This document shows positions 9,321 to 17,992 of a stretch of 64,000 nucleotides of DNA, piece by piece. The stretch spans positions 186,001 to 250,000 of the forward strand of contig NZ_LWCS01000032.1 in NCBI RefSeq assembly GCF_001650495.1, read 5' to 3'. Source of the DNA: Mycolicibacterium iranicum (GTDB taxonomy: Bacteria > Actinomycetota > Actinomycetes > Mycobacteriales > Mycobacteriaceae). The number at the start of each line of letters is the position of its first letter. Positions within the stretch are counted from its first letter, which is position 1. Made by a program: the position numbers and the translations under genes. Below the pieces are notes generated by a model. The model searched no databases and was not told the origin of the DNA. It saw only the letters and a list, made by a program, of their open reading frames with translations.

Positions 9321-10514
9321 GTGCCGACATCCACAGTCCCACTGCATTCGCCGGACTTCTATGCCGGCGACCCCTACCCTGCGTACAAAGAGCTCCGCGC
9401 CTCGACTCCGGTGGTATGGAACGACGTCACCCAATTCTGGGCGCTGCTCAAATACGAAGACGTTCGTTACGTGTCCGGACACCCGCTACTGTTTTCGTCG
9501 ACTAGGGGGATCACGATCCCCGACCCCAGCCAGCCTGAACCTGTTCAGGAGGGCAACTTGATCTTCACGGACCCGCCCCGACACCGGCAGCTCCGCAAAT
9601 TGATCAACTCGGGGTTCACCCGACGTCAGGTGACGTTGCTGGAGCCGAAGGTGCGAGAGATCGTCAAAGGCATTCTCGACGACGTGGACCCGTCCCGACC
9701 GTACGAGTTCGCCGAGGAGATTGCCGCGCCGCTGCCCACTCGGATGATTGCCGAGATGCTGGGCGCTCCGCCCGAGGACTGGGAACAGTTCCGTACCTGG
9801 TCCGACGCTGCCGTGGGCAGTGAGGACCCCGATATCGAGATGGACCCGCTCGTCGCGATGACCGAGCTCTACGAGTACTTCATGAAGCTGATTGCCATCC
9901 GCCGCTCTGGAGCGGTCAGTGATCACGACGATCTCTTGTCGATCCTTGCCGCGGCCGAAGTCGACGGTGAACGCCTGACAGACGAGGATCTGCTGAACTT
10001 CTCCTTCTTACTGCTTGTCGCGGGAAATGAGACCACCCGCAACCTCATTGCGCTCGGCACGCTGGCGCTCATCGAAAACCCGGACCAGTTCGCGCTGTTA
10101 CGGTCGAAGCCCGAACTCGTGCCGAGTGCTGTCGAGGAAATGCTCCGCTATACCAGCCCAGTGACACATATGGCGCGCCGCGCCACAGAAGACGTTGAGA
10201 TCCGTGGTCAGCAGATCAAGGCGGGCGAGACCGTCGTGATGCTGTACGGCTCGGCCAACCGCGACGAAGAGATCTTCGGACCCAGCTGCGAAGTGTTCGA
10301 CGTTACACGTAACCCCAACCCGCACATTGCCTTTGGAGCCGGCGAACACGCCTGTCTGGGAGCCCAGTTAGCAAGACTGGAAGCAAGAATCATGTTCGAG
10401 GTGCTGCTGGGCGCCTATCCGACCATTGAACTCACCGGAGACGTCACCCGCCTGCGCGCCACCATGGTGCCGGGCGTCAAGAGCATGCCGGTACGACTGG
10501 GAGCAAGTGTCTGA
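9321..10514 (+). CDS. Cytochrome P450 heading an igr-like operon
   Basis: The product is 397 residues from the GTG at 9321, chosen because GAAAGG lies just upstream; an ATG at 9285 lacks a ribosome site. The heme ligand Cys is at about 345 in FGAGEHACLGAQLARLE, the oxygen-activation helix is LLVAGNETTRN, and the EXXR helix is EEMLRY. It is a soluble bacterial P450, probably hydroxylating a lipid or sterol-like substrate. It overlaps the next gene by 1 bp (TGATG), as first gene of a seven-gene operon. Position and neighbours parallel cyp125 in the M. tuberculosis igr locus, but I do not assign a CYP number. Confidence 0.93.
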   Translation: MPTSTVPLHSPDFYAGDPYPAYKELRASTPVVWNDVTQFWALLKYEDVRYVSGHPLLFSSTRGITIPDPSQPEPVQEGNLIFTDPPRHRQLRKLINSGFTRRQVTLLEPKVREIVKGILDDVDPSRPYEFAEEIAAPLPTRMIAEMLGAPPEDWEQFRTWSDAAVGSEDPDIEMDPLVAMTELYEYFMKLIAIRRSGAVSDHDDLLSILAAAEVDGERLTDEDLLNFSFLLLVAGNETTRNLIALGTLALIENPDQFALLRSKPELVPSAVEEMLRYTSPVTHMARRATEDVEIRGQQIKAGETVVMLYGSANRDEEIFGPSCEVFDVTRNPNPHIAFGAGEHACLGAQLARLEARIMFEVLLGAYPTIELTGDVTRLRATMVPGVKSMPVRLGASV

Positions 10515-11695
10515 TGGACTTCGACTACACCCCGGAACAGATTCAGCTTCGCAAGGACTATCGCGAGCGCCTCGAGGCGGTGATGACGCCCGAGCGGCGG
10601 GCAGCCGTGGCTGGACTCATGGAGGGCGGCGCTGCCATCGCTGAAGTCCGCCGGGCGCTCGGCGCCGCCGGGCTGCTCGGAGTAGCGTGGCCCACCGAGT
10701 TCGGTGGCCACGGTCTGACCGCTTTGGAACAGTACATCTTTGGTGAAGAAGCTCGCCGGGTCAATGCGCCGCTGCCAATGATCACGCTCAACACCGTGGG
10801 ACCCACGCTGATCCAGTTCGGTACCGAAGAGCAGAAATCGACATTCCTGCCGGCCATTCTCAAGGGAACCGTCGAGTTCGCGATTGGCTACTCCGAACCC
10901 GGCGCGGGCAGCGATCTTGCGTCTCTGCGGACCACCGCAGTGCGCGAGGGGGACGAATTCGTCATCAACGGCGCCAAGATGTGGACCAGTGGCGCCGAGT
11001 TCGCCGACTACATCTGGCTGGCCGCCCGCACCGACCCGGAGGCCAAGAAACACAGGGGCATCACGGTTTTCATCGTGCCGACGAGCTCACCCGGGTTCTC
11101 CTGGAAACCCCTTCGCACCATGCCCGGGGTGTCGACGTACTACACCTTCTACGACGACGTCCGCGTGCCCGCCAGCGCGATCGTGCTTGGTGAGAACGAG
11201 GGCTGGAAGCTGGTCACCAATCAGCTCAATCTCGAGCGTGCAGCGCTGGGCAACCTCGGGGCTCTCGAACCACTTCTTCAGAAGACGCTGAAGTGGGCGC
11301 GTGAAACCCCTTTGGACGACGGCGCGGTAATTGATCAACCCTGGGTTCAGCAGGCCCTGGCTCGCGCCGAAGCACAGGTCGCGGCGTACCGCCTGCTCAA
11401 CCTGCGAGTGAACGCAAACATGGGCTCGACTGCCCTGGGTAGGGCCGAAGCTTCAGCCGCAAAAGTCTTCGGCACAGAACTCACCCAACAGGTGGCGCGC
11501 GAGCTGCTCGACGTAGTCGGCCACGCTGCAGTGCGCAAGGATGACGCCGCCCCCCTGAAAGGCGAACTGGAAAGCGCCTATCGCCTCGCCGTCATCAACA
11601 CCTTCGGTGGAGGAGCCAACGAGCTTCAACGCGACATCATCGCGATGGCCGGTCTCGGGATGCCTCGGGCGCCCCGTGACATGCGGGCTTCGTGA
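10514..11695 (+). CDS. Acyl-CoA dehydrogenase, FadE29 (ChsE2)-like
   Basis: The product is 393 residues with a full acyl-CoA dehydrogenase fold. It has the FAD-contact motif GYSEPGAGSDLASLRTTA at about 125-145, the middle beta-domain, and a C-terminal NTFGGGANELQRDIIA motif. N-terminal features (DYTPEQIQLRKDYRE, GVAWPTEFGGHGLTALEQ, INTVGPTL-like) resemble mycobacterial FadE29, which pairs with FadE28 as an alpha2beta2 enzyme on shortened steroid side chains. A second FadE gene (12714) in the same operon fits such a heteromer. The assignment to steroid chemistry is inference. Confidence 0.9.
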   Translation: MDFDYTPEQIQLRKDYRERLEAVMTPERRAAVAGLMEGGAAIAEVRRALGAAGLLGVAWPTEFGGHGLTALEQYIFGEEARRVNAPLPMITLNTVGPTLIQFGTEEQKSTFLPAILKGTVEFAIGYSEPGAGSDLASLRTTAVREGDEFVINGAKMWTSGAEFADYIWLAARTDPEAKKHRGITVFIVPTSSPGFSWKPLRTMPGVSTYYTFYDDVRVPASAIVLGENEGWKLVTNQLNLERAALGNLGALEPLLQKTLKWARETPLDDGAVIDQPWVQQALARAEAQVAAYRLLNLRVNANMGSTALGRAEASAAKVFGTELTQQVARELLDVVGHAAVRKDDAAPLKGELESAYRLAVINTFGGGANELQRDIIAMAGLGMPRAPRDMRAS

Positions 11696-11731
11696 GAGAA
11701 CGGACTGCTCAACCGATGGAAGGACGGGTAA

Positions 11732-12280
11732 GTGTCTGAGGTCGACAAAGACGAACTGCGCGCACGCCTCGATGCGCTCATCGGGCAGCCGATCAGCTCC
11801 GGACAGCCTGTGAAATCACCGGATCCAGTGAACGCAGCCATGATTCGGCACTGGGCATACGCGCTGAGCGACTTCAATCCGGCATACCTCGACGAGGATT
11901 TCGCCAAGAACTCCCGTTACGGCGGCATCGTTTCACCGCCTGTCATGCTGCAGTCCTGGACGATGGCGCCACCCAAAATCGAGGGCATTCACGACCGTGG
12001 CGGTGTCCCCGTCGAACTCGGTGAGAATCCCCTGCAGTTTCTCGCCGACGCCGGCTACACAGGAATCGTCGCGACCAACTCCGAGTTCGAGATCGAGCGA
12101 TACCCCCGAGTGGGTGACGACCTGACCGCCGAGACAGTGTTCGAGACGATTTCGGATGAGAAGAAGACCGCCATGGGTACCGGCTTCTTCGTCACATGGA
12201 TCACGACCTACCGCAACCAAGATGGCGAGGTCGTCGGTCGACAACGCTTCCGCACACTGCGATTCAAGAAGGGGGGCTGA
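11732..12280 (+). CDS. MaoC-like hydratase domain protein (ChsH2 N-terminal-like)
   Basis: The product is 182 residues from a GTG at 11732 preceded by GGAAGGACGGG. Features are of the MaoC/FAS1-like dehydratase N-terminal domain: MIRHWAYALSDFNPAYLDED at about 30-50, then GGIVSPPVMLQSWTM. The stand-alone size, with a DUF35 gene starting 2 bp later, corresponds to the two halves of M. tuberculosis ChsH2 (Rv3542c), which in that organism is one protein. It likely forms an enoyl-CoA hydratase with the MaoC protein at 13817. The catalytic residue set is not proven here. Confidence 0.82.
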   Translation: MSEVDKDELRARLDALIGQPISSGQPVKSPDPVNAAMIRHWAYALSDFNPAYLDEDFAKNSRYGGIVSPPVMLQSWTMAPPKIEGIHDRGGVPVELGENPLQFLADAGYTGIVATNSEFEIERYPRVGDDLTAETVFETISDEKKTAMGTGFFVTWITTYRNQDGEVVGRQRFRTLRFKKGG

Positions 12281-12281
12281 G

Positions 12282-12695
12282 ATGGCACAACGACTCGCGC
12301 CGTCGATCAGCCCGGACACCGAGTTCTTCTGGTCGGGGCTCAAAGTGGGCGAATTGCGCATCCAGCGATGTGCCGGCTGCAAGACGCTGCGCGTACCGCC
12401 GCGGCCGATGTGCGGCAACTGCCAGTCTCTGGACTGGGATTATGTCGTCTCGACCGGTCGCGGAACCGTGTACAGCTTCGTCATGCCGCAATACCCGCCG
12501 CTGCCGTTCCTACAGTATCCCTACGTCGTCGCGCTGATCGATCTCGACGAAGGTGTTCGCATCGTCTCCAACCTCTGCGACATCGACCCCGGTGACATCG
12601 AAACCGGGATGCCCGTCGAGGTCTTCTACGAGACCTTCGAAGCACTCCCCAGCGGAGACGAGCTGGTATTACACCAGTTCCGTCCCGCTAGCTGA
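12282..12695 (+). CDS. DUF35 / OB-fold zinc-ribbon protein (acyl-CoA-associated)
   Basis: The product is 137 residues. An N-terminal helix precedes a rubredoxin-like zinc ribbon (CAGCKTLRVPPRPMCGNC, about residues 30-47) and an OB-fold (GRGTVYSFVMPQYPPLPF). DUF35 partners bind thiolase-like enzymes; in the ChsH2-Ltp2 system the DUF35 domain docks to the aldolase. The start ATG follows the previous stop by 1 bp. It probably joins the 11732 protein to the Ltp2-like enzyme at 14266. Confidence 0.88.
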   Translation: MAQRLAPSISPDTEFFWSGLKVGELRIQRCAGCKTLRVPPRPMCGNCQSLDWDYVVSTGRGTVYSFVMPQYPPLPFLQYPYVVALIDLDEGVRIVSNLCDIDPGDIETGMPVEVFYETFEALPSGDELVLHQFRPAS

Positions 12696-12713
12696 AACGA
12701 GACGGAACAGAGT

Positions 12714-13820
12714 ATGGACTTCTCCTTCACCGAAGAACAAGAGACCGTTGGCAAAGTGGCACGCCAGCTCTTCGAAGCGCGTGCCACTCCCGAGCGTCTG
12801 ACCGAGCTCGAGTCCGGCGAGGTGCGCTTCGATGACGCATTGTGGCGCGAGCTCGCATCGTCTGATCTGCTGGGTATCGCGTTGCCCGAGGCCGTCGGCG
12901 GCAGCGGGGGCAGCTTCCTGGATTTGGGGGTCCTGCTGTCAGAGGTCGGCTGGAGCGTGGCACCGGTACCGGTCTATGCGACGCTCGTCCTTGGCGCAGA
13001 CACCATTGCGCGGCACGGTGATTCACAGTTGCGGCAGCAATATCTTCCAGGTGTCATCGACGGCAGCGTTATTCTGACTGCCGCCCTGGTCGAATCTGGC
13101 AACTCCAACCCGGCCCGACCACGAAGCACCACCGCCCGCAAGGACGGCGATGCCTGGCGTGTCGATGGCGCCAAAGAATTGGTCCCAGCCGCGCAATTGG
13201 CACATGCGATCGTCGTGTCCGCCCTCGCCGACGGTGAGCCTGGCCTTTTCGTCGTCGACACTGATGCGGCGGGGGTCGACGTCACGCCCGTGGAAACCAC
13301 CAATGGCGAGCCGTATGCCCAGGTGACCTTCGCCAACGCTTCCGCTCGCCGTCTCGAAGGCGAGGGCGACATTGTGGGTGCGCTGTATACGCGAGCTCTG
13401 GTGGGACTGTGCGCAATTCAGGTCGGCGTCACCGAGCGGGCATTGCGGATCGCCGCGTCCTACACAGCCGAGCGTGAGCAGTTCGGCCGGCCGATCGGGT
13501 CTTTTCAGGCGGTTCAGCAGCGTATGGCCGACGCCTTTATCGACACGGAGGCGATTCGGTGGACGACATGGCATGCCGCATGGCTGATCGCTGAGGCCAG
13601 ACTGGCTGATCGGGAAGCGTCAATCGCGAAGTTCTGGGCAGCTGAAGCCGGTGCTCGTGTCGTCGCCACGGCGCAGCAGGTGCATGGAGGTATGGGGATC
13701 GACGTCACCTATCCCGTGTCTCGCTACTACCTGTGGGCCAAAGATATTGAGCTCGCGCTCGGGTCCGCCTCGCAGCAACTCGCCCGCCTCGGCACCTCAT
13801 ACTCGGAAGGACAAAGATGA
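12714..13820 (+). CDS. Acyl-CoA dehydrogenase, FadE28 (ChsE1)-like
   Basis: The product is 368 residues: N-terminal helical domain (DFSFTEEQETVGKVARQLFE), a weakly conserved middle part (SGNSNPARPRSTTARKDGDA replaces the usual Glu-Pro-Gly-Ala FAD motif), and a conserved C-terminal domain (REQFGRPIGSFQAVQQRMAD, QQVHGGMGIDVTYPVSRYY). Loss of the middle FAD motif is expected for the non-FAD-binding partner of an alpha2beta2 FadE pair, the partner here being the 10514 product. It overlaps the next gene by 4 bp (ATGA). Confidence 0.88.
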   Translation: MDFSFTEEQETVGKVARQLFEARATPERLTELESGEVRFDDALWRELASSDLLGIALPEAVGGSGGSFLDLGVLLSEVGWSVAPVPVYATLVLGADTIARHGDSQLRQQYLPGVIDGSVILTAALVESGNSNPARPRSTTARKDGDAWRVDGAKELVPAAQLAHAIVVSALADGEPGLFVVDTDAAGVDVTPVETTNGEPYAQVTFANASARRLEGEGDIVGALYTRALVGLCAIQVGVTERALRIAASYTAEREQFGRPIGSFQAVQQRMADAFIDTEAIRWTTWHAAWLIAEARLADREASIAKFWAAEAGARVVATAQQVHGGMGIDVTYPVSRYYLWAKDIELALGSASQQLARLGTSYSEGQR

Positions 13821-14269
13821 CCTCCACGGCCACACGCACGACGACCCTGGCGTATGACGCCGTCAACGTGGGCGACGAGATCACTCCCATGGATGTTCCC
13901 GTCACCACCACGCTGATCGTGGCCGGTGCCATCGCCTCTCGGGATTACATGCCCGTACACCATGATCGCGATTTCGCGACCGGACAGGGTTCTCCGGATA
14001 TCTTTCTCAACATCCTCACCACAAATGGTCTCTGCGTGAAGTTCCTGCACGACTGGGCCGGGCCCGAGGCAATGGTGAAGAAACTGTCCATACGCCTTGG
14101 TGTGCCTGCTTTCCCCAACGATCCGCTGCTTTTCACCGGCAGCGTCAGCAGTAAGTCGGTGGCAGGCGACGAGGGCCTTGTGGAAGTGACGCTCAAAGGA
14201 TCCAACAGGCTGGGTGACCATGTGACCGGCACCGCGGTTCTCAGCCTGCTGAACGGGGTCAGCGAATGA
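13817..14269 (+). CDS. MaoC family dehydratase (ChsH1-like)
   Basis: The product is 150 residues with a hot-dog fold pattern: VGDEITPMDVPVTTTLIVAG, then RDYMPVHHDRDFA at about 38-50, which carries the expected Asp/His hydratase region, and SPDIFLNILTTNGL. It is likely the catalytic partner of the 11732 protein in hydrating an enoyl-CoA. It overlaps both neighbours by 4 bp. Confidence 0.87.
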   Translation: MTSTATRTTTLAYDAVNVGDEITPMDVPVTTTLIVAGAIASRDYMPVHHDRDFATGQGSPDIFLNILTTNGLCVKFLHDWAGPEAMVKKLSIRLGVPAFPNDPLLFTGSVSSKSVAGDEGLVEVTLKGSNRLGDHVTGTAVLSLLNGVSE

Positions 14270-15435
14270 GTGACGGCATCGGCGGCCGGGCAGCACTCGT
14301 CGGCATCGGCCAGACCGAGTTCTCGAAGGAATCCGGCCGGACCGAAATGCAGTTGGCCTGCGAAGCCGTGAAGGCAGCCATCGATGATGCAGGACTTCGC
14401 CCGACTGACATCGACGGCATGGTGACTTTCTCCGTCGACGAAAACGAAGAGATCGAAGTCGCCCGCAACGTCGGCATCCAGAATCTGTCTTTCTTTACCC
14501 GAGTCCCCCACGGCGGCGGCGCCGCAGCGGGCACCGTAATGCAAGCCGCGATGGCTGTCGCCACCGGTGCGGCCGAGGCCGTGGTGTGCTACCGGGCGTT
14601 CAACGAACGGTCCGGGTTCCGCTTCGGAGGCGCCGGACGTCAACCGGGCGTCACACCGCTGTGGATGGCGCCTTACGCGCCTTTCGGGTTCATGACACCC
14701 GCCGCCTGGGTGTCCCTGCATGCCCAGCGGTATATGACGACTTACGGCGTGACCAACGTTGATTTCGGGAAAATTTCGGTGATCGATCGCAAGCATGCAG
14801 CTAACAACCCAGATGCGTGGTTCTACGGTAAGCCGATCACCATCGAGGACCATCAGCAGTCGCGCTGGATCGTCGAGCCGGTCGTCCGTCTCCTCGATTG
14901 TTGCCAGGAGAGCGACGGCGGGGTCGCAATGGTGGTCACCAGTGTCGAGCGGGCTCGCGATCTTCCCAATCCGCCGGCAGTCATCACCGCGGCGGCCCAG
15001 GGTGCGGCCTTTGACGGCGAGGTCATGACCAGTTATTACCGTGACGACATCACCGGGCTGCCGGAGATGGGCGTGGTGGGCAACAAGCTCTGGCGCGATT
15101 CAGGTCTCAAGCCCGACGACATCTCCACCGCATTCCTCTACGACCACTTCACCCCGTTTGTGTTCACGCAGCTTGAAGAGCTGGGCTTCTGCGGGCGTGG
15201 TGAAGCCAAGGACTACGTATCCATCGACGATCTGTCCCTTGGCGGACGGATGCCGATCAACACCAACGGCGGGCTTCTGGGCGAGGCGTACATCCACGGC
15301 ATGAACGGCATCACCGAGGGCGTGCGACAGGTGCGCGGTACGTCCTACAACCAGGTGGACAACGTCGAGCACGTCCTGGTCACATCCGGTACCGGCGTGC
15401 CCACCAGCGGGCTCATCCTGGCTCCTCTCGGCTAA
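14266..15435 (+). CDS. Thiolase-like aldolase / lipid-transfer protein (Ltp2-like)
   Basis: The product is 389 residues of the non-condensing thiolase (SCP-x) family, without the classical N-terminal nucleophile Cys context: AALVGIGQTEFSKESGRTEM, then HGGGAAAGTVMQAAMAVATG at about 83-102, YDHFTPFVFTQLEELGFCG at about 290-308, and the C-terminal SGTGVPTSGLIL. Ltp2 cleaves a beta-hydroxyacyl-CoA by retro-aldol reaction at the end of sterol side-chain removal. The operon position directly after MaoC and with DUF35 present supports this role; the actual substrate is unknown. Confidence 0.87.
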   Translation: MSDGIGGRAALVGIGQTEFSKESGRTEMQLACEAVKAAIDDAGLRPTDIDGMVTFSVDENEEIEVARNVGIQNLSFFTRVPHGGGAAAGTVMQAAMAVATGAAEAVVCYRAFNERSGFRFGGAGRQPGVTPLWMAPYAPFGFMTPAAWVSLHAQRYMTTYGVTNVDFGKISVIDRKHAANNPDAWFYGKPITIEDHQQSRWIVEPVVRLLDCCQESDGGVAMVVTSVERARDLPNPPAVITAAAQGAAFDGEVMTSYYRDDITGLPEMGVVGNKLWRDSGLKPDDISTAFLYDHFTPFVFTQLEELGFCGRGEAKDYVSIDDLSLGGRMPINTNGGLLGEAYIHGMNGITEGVRQVRGTSYNQVDNVEHVLVTSGTGVPTSGLILAPLG

Positions 15436-15444
15436 CCTCAGCGC

Positions 15445-16047
15445 ATGACGCAAGCGACCGCCGCCGACACCCGAGAGGCGATCATCTCGGCAGCATTCGC
15501 CTGTTTCAGAACGCGTGGCCTTGCCAAGACGACCATCGTGGACATCGCTCGGGCAGCTGACGTCTCCCGCAGCACGTTCTACGAGTACTTCAGGGACAAA
15601 GAGACGATCGTTGAGGCGTGCGCCGAAGCCGCCTCCCAGCGCTTCTACCGCAACATGGCAACCGCCATCGACCGATACGGCGGCAGCACACTGGAGGACC
15701 GACTCGTGCGGGCCGCGGTATTTGTGGCCCAGGCCCGCCGTGTGGTCGAGCCCGAGGTGTACTTCGATCCCGAAGAAGTGAATCTCATGCTCACGAAGAA
15801 TGCTGCCACCCTTCTGCAGGAGTGCGCGGAGTTCCTCGCGCCCTACGTCGCCGCTGCGCGCGTCACGGGTGAAGTGCGCCGCGACCTCGACGTCCCCTCT
15901 GCGACAGAATGGTTCGCCCGAATGTTGTTCTCTCTGTTCACGACTCCGTCACCGTACTTCAACTCTCAGGATGACGACGCGGTCGCAGACTTCGTGAGGC
16001 GTTACGTTGTCGCCGGCTTCGATGACCGCCATCCAAAGCGTCGCTGA
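15445..16047 (+). CDS. TetR family transcriptional regulator
   Basis: The product is 200 residues. An N-terminal TetR helix-turn-helix spans about residues 10-56 (REAIISAAFACFRTRGLAKT, then DIARAADVSRSTFYEYFRDK); the C-terminal ligand domain is variable. It starts 9 bp after the Ltp2-like gene, so it is probably transcribed with the operon. It is a candidate local regulator of the igr-like operon or of the island; no binding site can be assigned from sequence alone. Confidence 0.9.
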   Translation: MTQATAADTREAIISAAFACFRTRGLAKTTIVDIARAADVSRSTFYEYFRDKETIVEACAEAASQRFYRNMATAIDRYGGSTLEDRLVRAAVFVAQARRVVEPEVYFDPEEVNLMLTKNAATLLQECAEFLAPYVAAARVTGEVRRDLDVPSATEWFARMLFSLFTTPSPYFNSQDDDAVADFVRRYVVAGFDDRHPKRR

Positions 16048-16116
16048 GACGCGCGGACGTGACAACGCGGAGCATTATCTGCCCGTCGGTATGGCGCCGG
16101 TCTGCGGATATGGCTA

Positions 16117-16143
16117 TTCTCAACAGTGAATGGCGATGTTCTC
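16117..16143. promoter_or_regulatory. Phased triple half-site TTCTC-N6-GAATG-N6-TTCTC
   Basis: Half-sites start at 16117, 16128 and 16139, an exact 11-bp period; the outer two are perfect TTCTC and the middle is a degenerate GAGAA. It lies between the TetR stop and the likely start of the next gene at 16152. The same architecture occurs at 24568-24594. Confidence 0.5.
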
Positions 16144-16151
16144 ATCCAGAC

Positions 16152-16754
16152 ATGGCTTCCCCCGACAGACAAGCGACGGGACAGCGAATGGCTGCAACTT
16201 CCCCCCTCACCGATACCGAGGTTGACCGAGCCGACGCACGGCGCCCGATTCGCGGTCGCGGTACCAAGCACCGGCTCGTCGCGCTCGCGGGCGGAACGGC
16301 AGACACGATCACGTCGGCCGGAGGTTTCATCTTCGACCGCGCAGCCGCGGGCTGGGACGTCGACGTCTACCTGGCCGACGACACCGACGATCGCCCGTTC
16401 CGCATTCTCGGTGTGAGGACCTCGTCACTCAAGCACGGTGTCGACACTGCGAGTCAGCCCGACTCCGTCTTCGTCTCGGCCACCCTGTACGAACGAGATC
16501 GGGCGACGCGCCGACTCTTCCAGAAAGCGGCTCAGACGAACCACACCGAGGTTGCTGTGTGGGGCGGCGGTTGGCCACGAGAACTCAAGCCCGGGATCGG
16601 TGTCGTCGAGCACCGCCTCAGCCTCGCCGCGCTGGCCTTCAAAGCAGAAGCGATGAAAGCGGCGGGCGTAAGTGCACCGTGCGCGCGAACTGAGGTCTTC
16701 CACAGCGGGAGCTACCGTGTCGCGATCGCGGCGCCGCTCCTCGCACCGGCCTGA
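16152..16754 (+). CDS. Conserved hypothetical protein
   Basis: I do not recognise the family. The product is about 200 residues from the ATG at 16152; an ATG at 16188 is equally possible, and the frame is open back to 16059. Downstream of a polar leader the region from GTKHRLVALAGGTADTITSA to the end has a Rossmann-like pattern (GGFIFDRAAAGWDVDVYLAD), Trp/Gly-rich WGGGWPRELKPG, and a C-terminal helix. It shows no signal peptide or membrane segment. The operator-like array at 16117-16143 just upstream suggests it has its own promoter. It converges on the P450 at 16766. Confidence 0.65.
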   Translation: MASPDRQATGQRMAATSPLTDTEVDRADARRPIRGRGTKHRLVALAGGTADTITSAGGFIFDRAAAGWDVDVYLADDTDDRPFRILGVRTSSLKHGVDTASQPDSVFVSATLYERDRATRRLFQKAAQTNHTEVAVWGGGWPRELKPGIGVVEHRLSLAALAFKAEAMKAAGVSAPCARTEVFHSGSYRVAIAAPLLAPA

Positions 16755-16765
16755 CGGCACTCGGT

Positions 16766-17992
16766 TCAGCCACGCCTACGGACCGGGACATTGGACCAGC
16801 CGGCGACATTCGACATCGCCACCCTTTTCAAGCCGGCGCGGTCGACCTCGTAGCCGGGCAGAATGTCCAGTAGAACGTCGAGCGCGATGCGGCTCTCCAT
16901 TCTTGCCAGCGCGGCGCCCAGACAGCTGTGTACGCCATACCCGAAGGCAAGATTGAAGCCCATTTTGCGCTCGCGGTCGATATCCAGCCGATCTGGATCC
17001 GGGAACATCCGCTCGTCCCGGGTCGCGGACGCGGTCAGCAGCAGTACGGCGCTATCCGCGGGAATTGTGATCCCGTGCAACGTGATATCACGTGTGGTGG
17101 TTCGAACCTGATACTGCGAGGGTGCTTCATAGCGCAGGAGTTCTTCGATTGCGGCGGGGATCTTGCTGCGATCGTGGCGCAACTTCTGCCACTGGTCGGG
17201 GAAATCGGCGAAAGCCACCATCGCGTTGCCGATCAGCTTGGTGACAGTTTCCGCACCTGCACCGCCGAGCAGCGTGGCAAAACCGGCGATGTCGACGTCG
17301 GTCAGTTTGTCGACCTGGCCGTCGCGCTCGATCTCCGTCTCGATGAGCCGGCTGATCATGTCGTCAGTCGGCCGCTTACGACGTTCCTGAATGAGTTTGT
17401 AATAGTAGACCCCGGTATTCACGGAAGCCTCGTATCCCTCACGCGGCACAGCGATTTCACCGGGGCGTCGCTCCAGAAGCAAGTCCAACCAGACGCGGAT
17501 CTGGTGGCGGTCGTCTTCGGGAACCCCCAGCATAGTGGTGATCACGTCGTTTGGGAACAGCGCCGAGAAGTCCGCGACCACGTCGAATGACGTCGAGTCG
17601 ACCGCTTTGATGCGGCCGTAGATCTTGTCGCGCACCATGTCCTCGAGAGACGCGATCGCGCGCGGCGTGAACACACTGCTGACCAGCTTGCGCATCTTCT
17701 GATGCTCGGGCGGGTCCATCGAGATGATGACCTTCGGTGCAGGGATGGCGTCATCGTGCGCCTTCACCACATCAAGGGTGGCACCTTTGGCCGAAGAAAA
17801 CGTTTCATGGTCCTTGGTGGCAGGGGCGACGTCGTCGTACCGAGAGAGCGCCCAGAAGTCCCACTTCGCGTTGTAGTACACGGGCTTCTCGTCACGCAAT
17901 CGACGAAAGGTCGCGTACGCACCGGAAAAAAATTCCTCGGAGAACGGGTCGAATTCCAGCGGCGCGTCGGCGACCTCTTGGGCGGTGATCAC
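16766..17992 (-). CDS. Cytochrome P450
   Basis: The product is 408 residues from the GTG at 17992, which overlaps the CoA-transferase stop as GTGA and has GGGAG eight bases upstream; a longer open frame to 18034 would overlap 46 bp. The heme Cys is at about 357 (FGYGVHSCLGAALARME), the I-helix is LLGGAGAETVTK, and EXXR is EELLRY. It is translationally coupled to a family III CoA transferase, suggesting that hydroxylation and CoA activation act on the same compound. Confidence 0.93.
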   Translation of the reverse strand: MITAQEVADAPLEFDPFSEEFFSGAYATFRRLRDEKPVYYNAKWDFWALSRYDDVAPATKDHETFSSAKGATLDVVKAHDDAIPAPKVIISMDPPEHQKMRKLVSSVFTPRAIASLEDMVRDKIYGRIKAVDSTSFDVVADFSALFPNDVITTMLGVPEDDRHQIRVWLDLLLERRPGEIAVPREGYEASVNTGVYYYKLIQERRKRPTDDMISRLIETEIERDGQVDKLTDVDIAGFATLLGGAGAETVTKLIGNAMVAFADFPDQWQKLRHDRSKIPAAIEELLRYEAPSQYQVRTTTRDITLHGITIPADSAVLLLTASATRDERMFPDPDRLDIDRERKMGFNLAFGYGVHSCLGAALARMESRIALDVLLDILPGYEVDRAGLKRVAMSNVAGWSNVPVRRRG

